Assembly: GCF_016624945.1 (NCBI RefSeq)
Contig: NZ_JACVUI010000003.1
Location: 490,146 to 554,145 of the forward strand
Source: Acinetobacter sp. S54
Lineage (GTDB): Bacteria; Pseudomonadota; Gammaproteobacteria; Pseudomonadales; Moraxellaceae
Length of the DNA: 64,000 bases
Direction: 5' to 3'
In this document: piece after piece, positions 54,129 to 63,589 of the stretch
Layout of the letters: every line of letters begins with the position of its first letter
How positions within the stretch are numbered: the stretch's first letter is position 1
The notes under the pieces: generated by a model
The model's input: the letters and a program-made list of their open reading frames with translations, nothing else
Told to the model about the DNA's origin: nothing
The model's database searches: none
Made by a program: the position numbers and the translations under genes

Positions 54129-54773
54129 ATGGCGTCCATTTATCAATTAAAACCAGCCTTTCAAAACTTCTTACGTCCATTTGTGAATCGCTTATATCAG
54201 TTCGGTATTACCGCTAATCAAGTCACTCTGGTTGCCATGTTGATTTCAGTTGGACTTTCATGTGGACTTTTTTATTTATATGAACCAGATCGTCAGTCTC
54301 ACTATTTAGGCTTTTTGCTCATTCCCTTCTGGATGCTTATTCGAATGGCTTTCAATGCGATTGATGGCATTTTGGCTCGGGAATTTAACCAACAGACTCG
54401 ATTAGGGGCATATTTCAATGAGCTTTGTGATGTTATTTCTGATACAGCTTTATATGGGTGCTTTATCGTAATCAACTTTATTTCTCCTTCTCTGCTTTTT
54501 CTTGTTATTTTTTTAGCACTTTTAAGTGAATACGCAGGTGTTATAGCGCCTTTAATTGGTCAACAGCGGCGTTATGATGGGCCAATGGGTAAAAGTGATC
54601 GTGCATTTTGGTTTAGTGTTTTAGCTATCTTTATAGTCATTGGCTCTTATTTCACTCCATTCATTCCCCAAACTTTATTCAATTATAGTAGCAACGGTAT
54701 GTTGATTATCATAAGTATATTATTGGTTCTAACAATTTATAACCGTATAAAAAATGCGATTTTGATAACTTAA
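54129..54773 (+). CDS. CDP-alcohol phosphatidyltransferase-like membrane protein (YnbA-like) with altered metal motif
   Basis: This polytopic protein of 214 residues (about six helices) has the CDP-alcohol phosphatidyltransferase block at 76-105. The canonical motif D-x2-DG-x2-AR-x8-G-x3-D-x3-D reads here N76-x2-D79-G80-x2-A83-R84-x8-G93-x3-N97-x3-D101, so two of the metal-binding aspartates are asparagine. Such proteins attach an alcohol to a CDP-activated lipid. It starts a six-gene plus-strand cluster resembling E. coli ynbA-ynbC-ynbD and ynbB. The lipid product is unknown. Confidence 0.82.
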   Translation: MASIYQLKPAFQNFLRPFVNRLYQFGITANQVTLVAMLISVGLSCGLFYLYEPDRQSHYLGFLLIPFWMLIRMAFNAIDGILAREFNQQTRLGAYFNELCDVISDTALYGCFIVINFISPSLLFLVIFLALLSEYAGVIAPLIGQQRRYDGPMGKSDRAFWFSVLAIFIVIGSYFTPFIPQTLFNYSSNGMLIIISILLVLTIYNRIKNAILIT

Positions 54774-54791
54774 ATTTTATTTAGGAAAATA

Positions 54792-56540
54792 ATGATGCAT
54801 AACAATACACAACATCAATTTGTGAGCCATGACGGCACTAGTTTATTTTATCAACGTTGGGCGTCTTTGCAAAATCCAGATCATAAAGCCATTGTATTAT
54901 TTCATCGCGGTCATGAACATTCACAGCGTATGGCACATTTAGTCGTGGAACTTAAACTTCCTGATTTTGATTTTTTTGCATGGGATGCACGCGGCCATGG
55001 TCAATCACCAGGCGAACGTGGTGATGCACCCAGCTTTTCTGCATGCGTTAAAGATATTCAATATTTTATCCAGCATATTACAGATCAGTATAAAATTCAG
55101 CCCCAAAATATGGTGGTGATTGGACAAAGTGTAGGCGCAGTCTTGGCGGCAACTTGGGTACATGATTATGCCCCTAACCTTCGGGCTTTATGTCTAGCTT
55201 CTCCAGCTTTTGATATTAAACTTTACGTACCTTTTGCCAAGCCAGGTTTGACTTTACTGAGTAAATTGCGTGGTAATTTCTTTATCACAAGTTATGTCAA
55301 AGCAAAAATGCTCACTCATGATTCACAACGCGCCAAGGAGTATGAATCTGACCCGCAAATTGCTAAAGCCATTTCAGTGCGTATGTTGCTTGGATTATAT
55401 AATACATCTAAACGTATTGTGGAAGATGCTCAAAATATTTTTATTCCCACTCAAATACTATGTTCAGGTTCAGATTTTGTTGTTGAACAAAAACCCCAAC
55501 GTTTGTTTTATGAACGTTTACCACATCCACAAAAAGAGTTTCATATTCTTGAAGGTTTTTATCACGACACGCTTGGTGAAAAAGATCGTGAAATTGCCTT
55601 TCAAAAAATTCGCCGTTTTATTCAACAAAGTTTTGTCCAAAACCCTGAAAAAATTGACGTACTCCATGCTGACAAAATTGGACCAAGCTGTGCAACTGCG
55701 GAACAATTAAGTTCACCTTTGCCGCCAAATTCCCTCAAAAACTGGTTCTGGTCCATTACCAAGAAAAACCTGAAGATCGGAAGTCATTTATCACAGGGTT
55801 TAAAAATTGGTGAAGAAACTGGCTATGACTCTGGCAGTACGCTTGACTTTGTTTATCGAAATGCTCCTGAAAGTCGCAATATCCTTGGCAAAATCATTGA
55901 TCAGCAATATTTAAATGCAATTGGCTGGCGTGGTATACGTGTACGTAAACAACACCTTGAACAGCTTTTATCAAAATATGCCGAAAAACTTATACAGGCT
56001 CAAAAGCCACTTAAAATACTGGATATAGCAGCAGGACACGGTCGTTATATTCTGGATGCAGTAAGTCAATTCAGTCAGCGACCAGATTCCATTCTGTTAC
56101 GTGATTATAGCGAATTGAATGTTGAATCTGGCGCTGAACTGATTAAACAGCGTAATCTTCAGGATATTGCACAGTTTAAACTAGGGGATGCATTTGATGA
56201 AAACTCACTTGCGAGTATAGAACCTAAAGTTAATTTGGCAGTGGTTTCTGGCCTATACGAACTTTTTAGCGACAATGATTTAATAAGACGTTCTTTAGCA
56301 GGTCTTTCGCATGCAATTGAACAAGAGGGCTATATCATTTATACCGGGCAAATCTGGCATCCTCAGCAGGAATTTATTGCCCGTGCATTAACATCACATC
56401 GTCAAGGTGAAGCATGGGTGATGCGCTTAAGATCTCAAGCCGAAATGGATGCACTCGTGGAGCAAGCAGGTTTCAAGAAAATTGATCAATCTATTGATGA
56501 ATATGGCATTTTCACTGTTTCAGTTGCCCAAAAATTATAA
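54792..56540 (+). CDS. Alpha/beta hydrolase fused to a class I methyltransferase (YnbC-like)
   Basis: The 582 residues form two enzymes. The N-terminal alpha/beta hydrolase (about 1-280) is monoglyceride-lipase-like, with WDARGHGQSPGERG, nucleophile Ser113 (GQSVG), Asp228 (SGSDFV) and His258 (GFYHDT). The C-terminal SAM methyltransferase (about 345-582) has motif I LDIAAGHGRY (410-419) and carries DUF3552-free, compact spacing. It has no membrane segment. E. coli YnbC has the same architecture; neither substrate is known. AGGA lies five bases before the first of two ATGs. It sits 18 bases after the YnbA-like gene. Confidence 0.87.
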   Translation: MMHNNTQHQFVSHDGTSLFYQRWASLQNPDHKAIVLFHRGHEHSQRMAHLVVELKLPDFDFFAWDARGHGQSPGERGDAPSFSACVKDIQYFIQHITDQYKIQPQNMVVIGQSVGAVLAATWVHDYAPNLRALCLASPAFDIKLYVPFAKPGLTLLSKLRGNFFITSYVKAKMLTHDSQRAKEYESDPQIAKAISVRMLLGLYNTSKRIVEDAQNIFIPTQILCSGSDFVVEQKPQRLFYERLPHPQKEFHILEGFYHDTLGEKDREIAFQKIRRFIQQSFVQNPEKIDVLHADKIGPSCATAEQLSSPLPPNSLKNWFWSITKKNLKIGSHLSQGLKIGEETGYDSGSTLDFVYRNAPESRNILGKIIDQQYLNAIGWRGIRVRKQHLEQLLSKYAEKLIQAQKPLKILDIAAGHGRYILDAVSQFSQRPDSILLRDYSELNVESGAELIKQRNLQDIAQFKLGDAFDENSLASIEPKVNLAVVSGLYELFSDNDLIRRSLAGLSHAIEQEGYIIYTGQIWHPQQEFIARALTSHRQGEAWVMRLRSQAEMDALVEQAGFKKIDQSIDEYGIFTVSVAQKL

Positions 56541-56548
56541 GGTCTGCT

Positions 56549-57913
56549 ATGCAAGCATTACAAAAGCAGCAAGGAACATGGAAATGGGGACTTTTGTGTC
56601 TGATGTTTCTTGCACCCTTTTTCTTTTTAAGTTATGGGTTTGCCAATCATTATACAGCTAGCTTACGCCATGTGCCGAGTATCGTTTTTGCATGGGAAAA
56701 AAATATTCCTCTTTGGCCTTGGACCATTATTCCCTATTGGTCAATCGATTTTTTTTACGGTCTTTCCTTACTTCTATGCTGGAATAAGTTTGAACTGAGA
56801 CAGCATGTGTTACGGCTGTTTACAGCCCAACTCTTATCCATTTGCTGTTTCTTACTATTTCCGCTCAAGTTTAGTTTTGAACGTCCTGAACTTCATGGTT
56901 TTTTTGGCGTCTGGTTTGATATTTTGATGGGTTTTGACAAACCTTTTAATCAGGCACCTTCTCTGCACATTGTATTATTGGTTATTTTATGGGACTTTTA
57001 CCGTCGCCATATTCGATCACCTTTTAAATGGCTAGTTGATTTTTGGTCAGTACTGATTGGACTCTCTGTACTGACTACATGGCAACACCATTTTATTGAT
57101 ATTCCTACAGGATTAATTGTGGGTGCATGGTGCGTATGGTTATATCCACTCAATATAAAAGCACCATACGCTAAGCAAAATCAGCAACAAAGAACAATAA
57201 AACATATTAAACTTGGAAGTTACTATATCCTAGCTTCCATTCTTTTAACCGCGCTAGCATCGTACTTACAAAGCTGGGCACTATGGTTATTTTATCCTGC
57301 ATTGAGTTTGTTTTTAGTGGGATTTGCTTATTTATTGGTACGACCTTATTTCTTTCAAAAACAATCAGATGGAAAGATGAGCCCTGCCACATTTATATTA
57401 TTTTTTCCTTATTTATTATTCGCATGGTTAAATAGTCGAATCTGGACATATAAGCATCCTAATGATTCAGAAATTATCCATATAGATCAACTCACCATTT
57501 ATCTTGGACGAATTCCATCTCCTGACCAAATACAGCTATACAATGGCATTTTTGACTGTTGTGCTGAGTTGCCAGTCCACACCACAAAAGATTATGGTCA
57601 ATATTTAAGTCTGGATCTAATCCCATTACAAGCGAATCAACTCGAATATGCGGTAGAGGCTTTCGACCATCTTTTGCTGAACCTGAATAGATCTAATACC
57701 TTACACCAAAAGAAAATCCTGATATTTTGCGCTTTGGGTTATTCAAGAAGTACATCGATTTTATGTGCATGGCTTATTAAACATAAACATGCAGTGAACA
57801 GTAAAAATGCGTTACAAATCGTGCGAAAAGGCCGACCATGGGTCAAGCTGAACGAATCACATATTCAGCAGATTAACCTCTATCAGCTTAAGCAAATGGG
57901 GCTATCACCATGA
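56549..57913 (+). CDS. PAP2-type phosphatase fused to a dual-specificity phosphatase (YnbD-like)
   Basis: The 454-residue protein starts with a membrane PAP2 domain (about 10-210): APSLH (136-140) and TTWQHHFIDIPTG (176-188) are its second and third motifs with His140 and His181. More helices follow to about 300. The C-terminal domain has the CX5R loop CALGYSRS (394-401, Cys394, Arg400) of dual-specificity phosphatases. E. coli YnbD has this fusion. The first part could dephosphorylate a lipid phosphate, the second a phosphatidylglycerol-phosphate or similar group. It overlaps the next gene by four bases. Confidence 0.87.
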   Translation: MQALQKQQGTWKWGLLCLMFLAPFFFLSYGFANHYTASLRHVPSIVFAWEKNIPLWPWTIIPYWSIDFFYGLSLLLCWNKFELRQHVLRLFTAQLLSICCFLLFPLKFSFERPELHGFFGVWFDILMGFDKPFNQAPSLHIVLLVILWDFYRRHIRSPFKWLVDFWSVLIGLSVLTTWQHHFIDIPTGLIVGAWCVWLYPLNIKAPYAKQNQQQRTIKHIKLGSYYILASILLTALASYLQSWALWLFYPALSLFLVGFAYLLVRPYFFQKQSDGKMSPATFILFFPYLLFAWLNSRIWTYKHPNDSEIIHIDQLTIYLGRIPSPDQIQLYNGIFDCCAELPVHTTKDYGQYLSLDLIPLQANQLEYAVEAFDHLLLNLNRSNTLHQKKILIFCALGYSRSTSILCAWLIKHKHAVNSKNALQIVRKGRPWVKLNESHIQQINLYQLKQMGLSP

Positions 57914-58350
57914 TTTTGCAATTAACTATTATGTCTAAATTGCTGAATAACACCATTTCTTTATTACTCTCAGGCTATGTGGCTTTTGTTCTATCTGTCA
58001 TGGCGACCTTCTTTTATGGAGGCCAAACGTTAGAACTCTGGGCTTACCTGCTTGTTATATTTTTACTTTTATTTATGCATCATTACGTTTCAATTCGAGT
58101 CAAATTTGATGTAGATTTAATCCTGTTCATTACCGAAACAGGCTTTTCCCCATCACAATCTTTAGATAAGGCCACTGAAGAACTAGATCAAGCCCTTATT
58201 GGACTCAAACTTATACCACTAGCAAAAGTAGGACGCTCATGGCAACTGCGCCTGAAAGGTTGTCTAAAGTTATTCAAACTGCAAATACTGTTGCTTATAT
58301 TACAATACCTTACACTTATTGTATTTATTGGCTTTCTCTGTAATCAATAA
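57910..58350 (+). CDS. Unknown membrane protein of the YnbABCD-like cluster
   Basis: The 146-residue protein has two N-terminal helices (about 17-33 and 40-57), a soluble middle of about 65 residues (FDVDLILFITETGFSPSQSL, then helices rich in Leu/Glu) and a C-terminal helix (about 123-143). I do not recognise a family. It is coupled to the phosphatase by an ATGA overlap and precedes the acyltransferase, so it belongs to the cluster. It may be a scaffold or accessory subunit; that is inference from position. Confidence 0.72.
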   Translation: MILQLTIMSKLLNNTISLLLSGYVAFVLSVMATFFYGGQTLELWAYLLVIFLLLFMHHYVSIRVKFDVDLILFITETGFSPSQSLDKATEELDQALIGLKLIPLAKVGRSWQLRLKGCLKLFKLQILLLILQYLTLIVFIGFLCNQ

Positions 58351-58363
58351 ATCTGAGGAAACC

Positions 58364-59050
58364 ATGAATCCATTCATACCTAATTCAATTAATTGTTCCA
58401 AATATAAAAATATGATCAGTAAAACTATTGCCAGATTTATCGCTTTTTTAACACGACGTGGCGCAAGATCGCTTACAGGCGCGCGTAGTTTATGGGTTGG
58501 GTGTCAACCTGAACTCAAACAACGTATTTACTATGCAAATCACAATAGCCACATTGATTTCATTTTACTCTGGTCATCATTACCTAAGGCCATTCGACGA
58601 CAAACCCGACCTATTGCAGCGTCTGATTATTGGTTAAAAGATGGTTTTCGCCGTTTTCTTATTCAGGATACTTTTTCAGGGGTAACTATTCGCCGCAGTC
58701 GTGAGAACAATGAAGATCCCTTGCAACCTGTAAAAGAGGTACTAGCACAAGGATATTCGATTATTTTCTTCCCTGAAGGAACTCGAAATTTAAATGATGA
58801 TGTGGAACTTTTAGACTTTAAAAGCGGTTTATATCATTTGAGTCAAGCATTTCCACAGGTTGAAGTGGTTCCAGTATGGATCTCAAATTTAAAAAGAGTC
58901 ATGCCAAAAGGTGCTTTTATTCCCTTACCTTTACTTTCCACAGTTATTTTTGGATGCCCCCTAAAAAATATTAATACACTGGATAAAGAAAATTTCTTAA
59001 CTCATGCCCGACAAGAGCTGTTAAAACTTAAAGAGGCTGAATATCAATGA
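58364..59050 (+). CDS. Lysophospholipid acyltransferase (PlsC-like)
   Basis: The 228 residues contain the acyltransferase block HNSHID (60-65, an H-x4-D motif), FSGVTIRR (104-111) and FPEGTR (136-141), typical of 1-acyl-glycerol-3-phosphate acyltransferases. It would add an acyl chain to a lysolipid. The ATG at 58364 has GAGGAAACC directly upstream; the frame otherwise opens at 58319 inside the previous gene. There is no strong membrane helix. It overlaps the CdsA-like gene by four bases, giving a local route from lysophosphatidate to CDP-diacylglycerol. Confidence 0.88.
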   Translation: MNPFIPNSINCSKYKNMISKTIARFIAFLTRRGARSLTGARSLWVGCQPELKQRIYYANHNSHIDFILLWSSLPKAIRRQTRPIAASDYWLKDGFRRFLIQDTFSGVTIRRSRENNEDPLQPVKEVLAQGYSIIFFPEGTRNLNDDVELLDFKSGLYHLSQAFPQVEVVPVWISNLKRVMPKGAFIPLPLLSTVIFGCPLKNINTLDKENFLTHARQELLKLKEAEYQ

Positions 59051-59991
59051 TCACCAATAACGTGCATCAAACGTATCTACTGTTTGCAATTTTTGCCTCG
59101 ATTTTAGTCTTTGCTTCTAGTGTCGGCTTTATTCTAAAACAACGTGCAGGCGAACGATCTGTATCTGTTATTGATAACCTCAATGCCAGGATTAATGCGT
59201 GGTGGGTTATGCTAATTGTACTCGCAGCAGCCATTCTTCTAGGAAAAATTGCATTTATTATTCTGTTTGCTTTAATTTCCCTGTTTGCTTTGCGCGAGTT
59301 TATTAGTCTTTTACCCACGCGGCGTGGGGATTATTTTCCATTACTCATCGGCTTTTATTTTGTCATACCTTATCAATATTATTTAGTTTATATCGACTGG
59401 TATGGTCTGTATTCTATTTTTATTCCACTTTATGTTTTCCTATTGATTCCAATTGCCAGTCTAAAACAAGAAGATACGACTCATTTTTTGGAGCGAAGCG
59501 CAAAAATACAATGGGGACTTATGGTGTGTGTATTCTGTATTTCACATGTTCCCGCCCTACTAAATTTAAAACTTTCAGATTTTCAGGGGGATAAAATTTG
59601 GCTAGCAATCTGGCTTATTATGGTGGTACAGGCATCAGATGTCTTGCAATACATCTGCGGAAAATTGTTTGGAAAACATAAAGTAGCGCCTATTTTATCA
59701 CCCTCAAAAACTATTGAAGGCTTATTAGGCGGTATTGTATTGGCAACGCTGTTGGGCATTACAATGAAATGGCTCACTCCGTTTAATTATTGGCAAGCTG
59801 CTGGGATTGGGCTCACCGTTTGTATTTTTGGATTTTTTGGCGGTTTAGTCATGTCCGCAATTAAACGCGATCGTGGCGTTAAAGATTGGGGACAGCTTAT
59901 TCAAGGACATGGCGGTATGCTAGATCGTATTGATTCTATTTGTTTTTCTGCTCCTATTTTCTTTCATATTTTAAGATATTGGTGGAGTTGA
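59047..59991 (+). CDS. Phosphatidate cytidylyltransferase (CdsA/YnbB-like)
   Basis: It makes CDP-diacylglycerol from phosphatidate and CTP. The 314 residues have about eight helices and the family signature S-x-x-KR-x4-KD-...-HGGxxDRxD at 270-296 (SAIKRDRGVKD, QGHGGMLDRID), with LSPSKTIEG near 216-224. It would feed the YnbA-like enzyme at the head of the cluster. Being additional to a housekeeping CdsA elsewhere, it suggests that the cluster builds a separate lipid. It ends the cluster. Confidence 0.9.
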   Translation: MITNNVHQTYLLFAIFASILVFASSVGFILKQRAGERSVSVIDNLNARINAWWVMLIVLAAAILLGKIAFIILFALISLFALREFISLLPTRRGDYFPLLIGFYFVIPYQYYLVYIDWYGLYSIFIPLYVFLLIPIASLKQEDTTHFLERSAKIQWGLMVCVFCISHVPALLNLKLSDFQGDKIWLAIWLIMVVQASDVLQYICGKLFGKHKVAPILSPSKTIEGLLGGIVLATLLGITMKWLTPFNYWQAAGIGLTVCIFGFFGGLVMSAIKRDRGVKDWGQLIQGHGGMLDRIDSICFSAPIFFHILRYWWS

Positions 59992-60110
59992 TGACCTAAT
60001 GTTATAAAATACTCGATAAAGACTCTTGATAAATATGGAGAAAAATTAGATTGTCAGCTCAAGAACTCTGCTTTTCTCTTGTTATTGAAAAGTTATAAAA
60101 TATTGACGAG

Positions 60111-60746
60111 TTGATAACATCAAACTACCATCCTAGAGTCAAAATTTTGGATAGGTTGCATAGCTTGATTTCATATTTACAACCTCATTTACAGCAAAAA
60201 ACTTATACCTATTTTTCTTCAGTAAACGCTTTTTTTAGTCTTTTTATATGTATTCTATTTACAGGTTGCACAACCCTTGGCCCTAAGAGTGGTTCCTTAG
60301 AAAAACGCTCAAATAAACTTTCTAGTGGATTACAAAAAGCGTATGCTGTTTCACCGGCGACAGCCAATCGTTTATCTCCCATGATAATCCAAAGCGCCGA
60401 TCGCTATAGTGTTCCACCATTATTGATAGCTGCCACCATTCGTCAGGAGTCAAACTATAATTCTTATGCACGCTCCTCGGGCGGTGCAGTCGGTCTTGCA
60501 CAAATTATCCCTAGCTATTGGCGACAACCTTGTCCAGGAAATTTGGCAGATGAATATACCAATATTCAATGTAGTGCTTATATTTTAGGTCATTATAATG
60601 AGATGGCTGGAAGCTGGTTTAAAGCCAGTGCTTATTATAATGTTGGTCCAACTGGCTATAAATCCAGCTTTTGGACACGGCATAAAGCAAAAAAATATGC
60701 ACGTTCCGTTAAACATTTTGAAAAAGCCCTAAAGAAAGAACTATAG
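60111..60746 (+). CDS. Lytic transglycosylase, SLT domain, probable lipoprotein
   Basis: It cleaves peptidoglycan with formation of anhydromuramic ends. The SLT domain occupies about residues 95-205: catalytic Glu113 in IRQESNYN, GAVGLAQIIPSYW and YYNVGPTGYK. A hydrophobic segment ending LFTGC (Cys53) suggests lipid attachment, although Phe at the -3 position is not the best lipobox. There is no ATG at the front; the frame opens with TTG at 60111 and other TTGs (60153, 60162) are possible, so the N-terminus is uncertain. It is 119 bases after the lipid cluster and not clearly part of it. Confidence 0.83.
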   Translation: MITSNYHPRVKILDRLHSLISYLQPHLQQKTYTYFSSVNAFFSLFICILFTGCTTLGPKSGSLEKRSNKLSSGLQKAYAVSPATANRLSPMIIQSADRYSVPPLLIAATIRQESNYNSYARSSGGAVGLAQIIPSYWRQPCPGNLADEYTNIQCSAYILGHYNEMAGSWFKASAYYNVGPTGYKSSFWTRHKAKKYARSVKHFEKALKKEL

Positions 60747-60760
60747 AACTTAGGCGATTT

Positions 60761-60795
60761 GGATAGAAAGCTTATATTGAATAACCTTTCTATCC
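60761..60795. terminator. Hairpin between the transglycosylase and cysteine synthase genes
   Basis: GGATAGAAAG (60761-60770) and CTTTCTATCC (60786-60795) are perfect 10-bp arms with a 15-base loop, lying between convergent genes. The following TTATTT on the plus strand is a weak T-tract. Confidence 0.6.
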
Positions 60796-60803
60796 CCAGT
60801 TAT

Positions 60804-61802
60804 TTATTCTTCAAATAAACCTTCAAACAATACAGAAGATAAATAACGCTCACCGCTATCGGGTAAAATCACCACGATAGTTTTTCCGTCATTCTCTGGG
60901 CGTTCTGCAATTTTTGCCGCAGCAGCAAGTGCTGCCCCACTTGAAATACCGACCAAAATGCCTTCTTGAGTTGCACATTTACGTGCCCATTCAATTGCTT
61001 CTTCACTACCAATTGGCATTACTTCATCCACAATATTCAAATCTAAATTTTTTGGAATAAAGTTAGCACCAATACCCTGAATTTTATGGGGCGCAGGTGC
61101 AATCTCTTCACCCCGTTTAGTTTGACTTATAATCGGAGATTCCGCAGGTTCAACTGCTACAGAATAAAGTGCTTTATTTTTGATATTTTCAAAATAATGC
61201 GAAATACCTGAAATCGTTCCACCCGTTCCTACACCAGCAACTAGAATATCAACTTTTCCATCAGTTGCATCCCAAATTTCGGGACCTGTAGTTTCTTCAT
61301 GAATTTTAGGATTGGCTGGATTTTCAAACTGTTGTGGAAGAAAATATAGGTCTGGCTGCTCAGTAGCTAAACGCACGGCTTCATCGACAGCTCCTTTCAT
61401 TCCCTTTGCTGGTTCAGTTAACACCAAATTTGCACCAAAAGCTTTAAGCACTTTACGACGCTCAAGGCTCATACTGGCAGGCATCGTCAATGTAATTGAA
61501 TAACCTTTTGCTGCCGCAACAAATGCTAAAGCAATACCCGTATTTCCACTGGTCGGTTCTACAATATGCATTCCAGCTTTCAGTGCACCACGTTTTTCCG
61601 CATCTGCGATTAGTGCAGCACCAATACGACATTTGACTGAAAATGCAGGATTACGACTTTCCACTTTTGCTAAAACAGTTGCACCAGATTTGATAAGACG
61701 ATTAATACGTACTAATGGAGTATTACCGATTGCTTCTGCATTGTCAGAATAAACTGCAATACCTAAGTTCGCAGGTGCCTTAAATTGTTGATCGGTCGAC
61801 AT
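60804..61802 (-). CDS. cysK: Cysteine synthase A (O-acetylserine sulfhydrylase)
   Basis: It makes cysteine from O-acetylserine and sulfide. It is a PLP enzyme of 332 residues with [11 protein letters not shown] (26-36), the Schiff-base Lys57 in NPAFSVKCR, the substrate loop [21 protein letters not shown] for the phosphate and SSGAALAAA. The sequence fits CysK rather than CysM. A short N-terminal extension ([20 protein letters not shown]) precedes the usual start. It is a single gene with no neighbour of sulfur assimilation. Confidence 0.93.
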   Translation of the reverse strand: MSTDQQFKAPANLGIAVYSDNAEAIGNTPLVRINRLIKSGATVLAKVESRNPAFSVKCRIGAALIADAEKRGALKAGMHIVEPTSGNTGIALAFVAAAKGYSITLTMPASMSLERRKVLKAFGANLVLTEPAKGMKGAVDEAVRLATEQPDLYFLPQQFENPANPKIHEETTGPEIWDATDGKVDILVAGVGTGGTISGISHYFENIKNKALYSVAVEPAESPIISQTKRGEEIAPAPHKIQGIGANFIPKNLDLNIVDEVMPIGSEEAIEWARKCATQEGILVGISSGAALAAAAKIAERPENDGKTIVVILPDSGERYLSSVLFEGLFEE

Positions 61803-61972
61803 GTTATTTCCTTATTAGATTTGGAATGATTCTCAAATATTATAGGCCTGTCAGCTAAGGAGGAAAGTAGAAAAACCAAGATTTATGCAAAATTTTGATT
61901 TATAAAGTTTTAAGATGCACTTAAAAGCTTATTACTCCAGAAGTAATAGTTCATATAAAACATTCAACTTTA

Positions 61973-63589
61973 TTATTGCGTTATCCCTAATTCTTCATTC
62001 ACTGATATCTGTTCAGTATCACCCAATAAAACAGCAACACGACTACAATGAATCACTAAATGCTCTAACCAACGTTGTGCAGCAAGTTGCTCTAAAGTAT
62101 AAGTTGCTGACAGCGTTTTCGACGAAGAAACCTCAATAATTTGCTGTCGAACCAACTCCTGTTGTGCTTGCATACCTGCTGCAAAATTAACCAACTCACC
62201 CACAAGTATTGTTGGAATTTTAATAAATGGTTCATGTAGTAAATGTGGAATATATTGCTCAAGAATGATTGCGAATTGGGTGGCTAGCTGATCAATATTC
62301 CTTTGATTCTGAATCGTCTCAATATGCGCCACATTACTTAAATCATTTTTGAGCACACGCACATACACAACTAGCCTCAATAAAATAACCAAGCGATGTT
62401 GATCTGCTAAAGATTGTGGAACAGACATCTTATCGAGATAGTTTTCAATTTTTCCCAACGTATAATCAAACTCATCTGTTTTGACTAATGTTGCGACCAC
62501 TCTGCCCTGAATACAACCTACAAAAATACAGTACATATCTGATATTGATTGTAAAAGTGCCCGTTCTACCGCAGCGATGGCAAGTGCAGGAACACTATAA
62601 AGTGATTCATCGAGATAGCGTGTCGTTGAATGCTCTTTCTCTGGCAATAATCGCATAATCAATTGTTCAAATTTAGGCAAAAGTGGCATAAAAATACATG
62701 CCCCTAATAAGCTAAAAGACGTATGAAATGCAGCCACCAATAAAACTGAGCCTAACTGATGAATACTTTCGATATGGTTGTATGCCCATACAAATGCAGG
62801 TGATAAGAGAATAAAAGCAAAAAAAGCTGTCACGATATTAAAAATAACATGAACCGCAGCAGTTCGTTTTGCACTTGTCGTTGCTCCAATCGCAGCCAGA
62901 ACCGCTGTGGCCACTGTTCCGATATTTTGACCAATCACCAATGCTAATGTTTGTTCCAGATTAATTGTCTGAGTCGACAAAGCAGCCAGTGTCGTTGTAA
63001 TTGCAGCACTAGAAGACTGTAATACGATGGTCATAAAGATACCGATCAATACTAAAAATAACCGCATTAACAAAGTCGGTTCTGCCCAGCGTGACAGATC
63101 AATTAACTCTGCGACATCACTCATGGCATCTTGTAGCAGCTGAATACCAAAAAATAATAGACCAAAACCAGCCAAAGTCAGTCCAATAAATGCAATTTTC
63201 TCCTTACCTAATAATTTTAGTAAAGCGCCAATGCCAATCAAAGGTAAAGCAAAACTCGAAATAGAAAATTTCAATCCAAGTAAGGCTACCATCCAGCCCG
63301 TGCTGGTTGTCCCAATATTGGCACCGATAATGACACCAATCGCGTGACTAAAACTGAGCACTCCAGCACTCACAAAACCAATTGTTGCCAAAGTCGTAGC
63401 AGTTGAAGACTGCACCACAACGGTTAAACCAATCCCAGATAAAACAGCTTTCATTGGTGAACTTGTAAAACGAACTAACCATTGTCGTAATGCCTCGCCC
63501 GCAATTGCTTTTAAGCTATCAGTCATCAAAGACATACCTAAAAGAAATAAACCTATTCCACCCATTAACGGAACAATGACATTGAGCAC
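61973..63589 (-). CDS. Na/Pi cotransporter family protein with C-terminal PhoU-like region
   Basis: The 538-residue protein has two Na/Pi repeats with the QSS motif in each: VVVQSSTATT (about 57-66) and IVLQSSSAAITTT (about 188-200). About eight to nine helices reach residue 310, and a soluble helical tail of about 210 residues resembles PhoU. It is of the YjbB type, which exports phosphate in E. coli. The first gene start is the ATG at 63589. It is a single transcription unit on the minus strand. Confidence 0.9.
   Translation of the reverse strand: MLNVIVPLMGGIGLFLLGMSLMTDSLKAIAGEALRQWLVRFTSSPMKAVLSGIGLTVVVQSSTATTLATIGFVSAGVLSFSHAIGVIIGANIGTTSTGWMVALLGLKFSISSFALPLIGIGALLKLLGKEKIAFIGLTLAGFGLLFFGIQLLQDAMSDVAELIDLSRWAEPTLLMRLFLVLIGIFMTIVLQSSSAAITTTLAALSTQTINLEQTLALVIGQNIGTVATAVLAAIGATTSAKRTAAVHVIFNIVTAFFAFILLSPAFVWAYNHIESIHQLGSVLLVAAFHTSFSLLGACIFMPLLPKFEQLIMRLLPEKEHSTTRYLDESLYSVPALAIAAVERALLQSISDMYCIFVGCIQGRVVATLVKTDEFDYTLGKIENYLDKMSVPQSLADQHRLVILLRLVVYVRVLKNDLSNVAHIETIQNQRNIDQLATQFAIILEQYIPHLLHEPFIKIPTILVGELVNFAAGMQAQQELVRQQIIEVSSSKTLSATYTLEQLAAQRWLEHLVIHCSRVAVLLGDTEQISVNEELGITQ

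Noticed and set aside
55270..55710. 146-codon ORF in another frame inside the hydrolase-methyltransferase gene
   Set aside because: Its composition is Lys/Leu/Phe-rich and unstructured, and the overlapping frame encodes well-conserved enzyme motifs.
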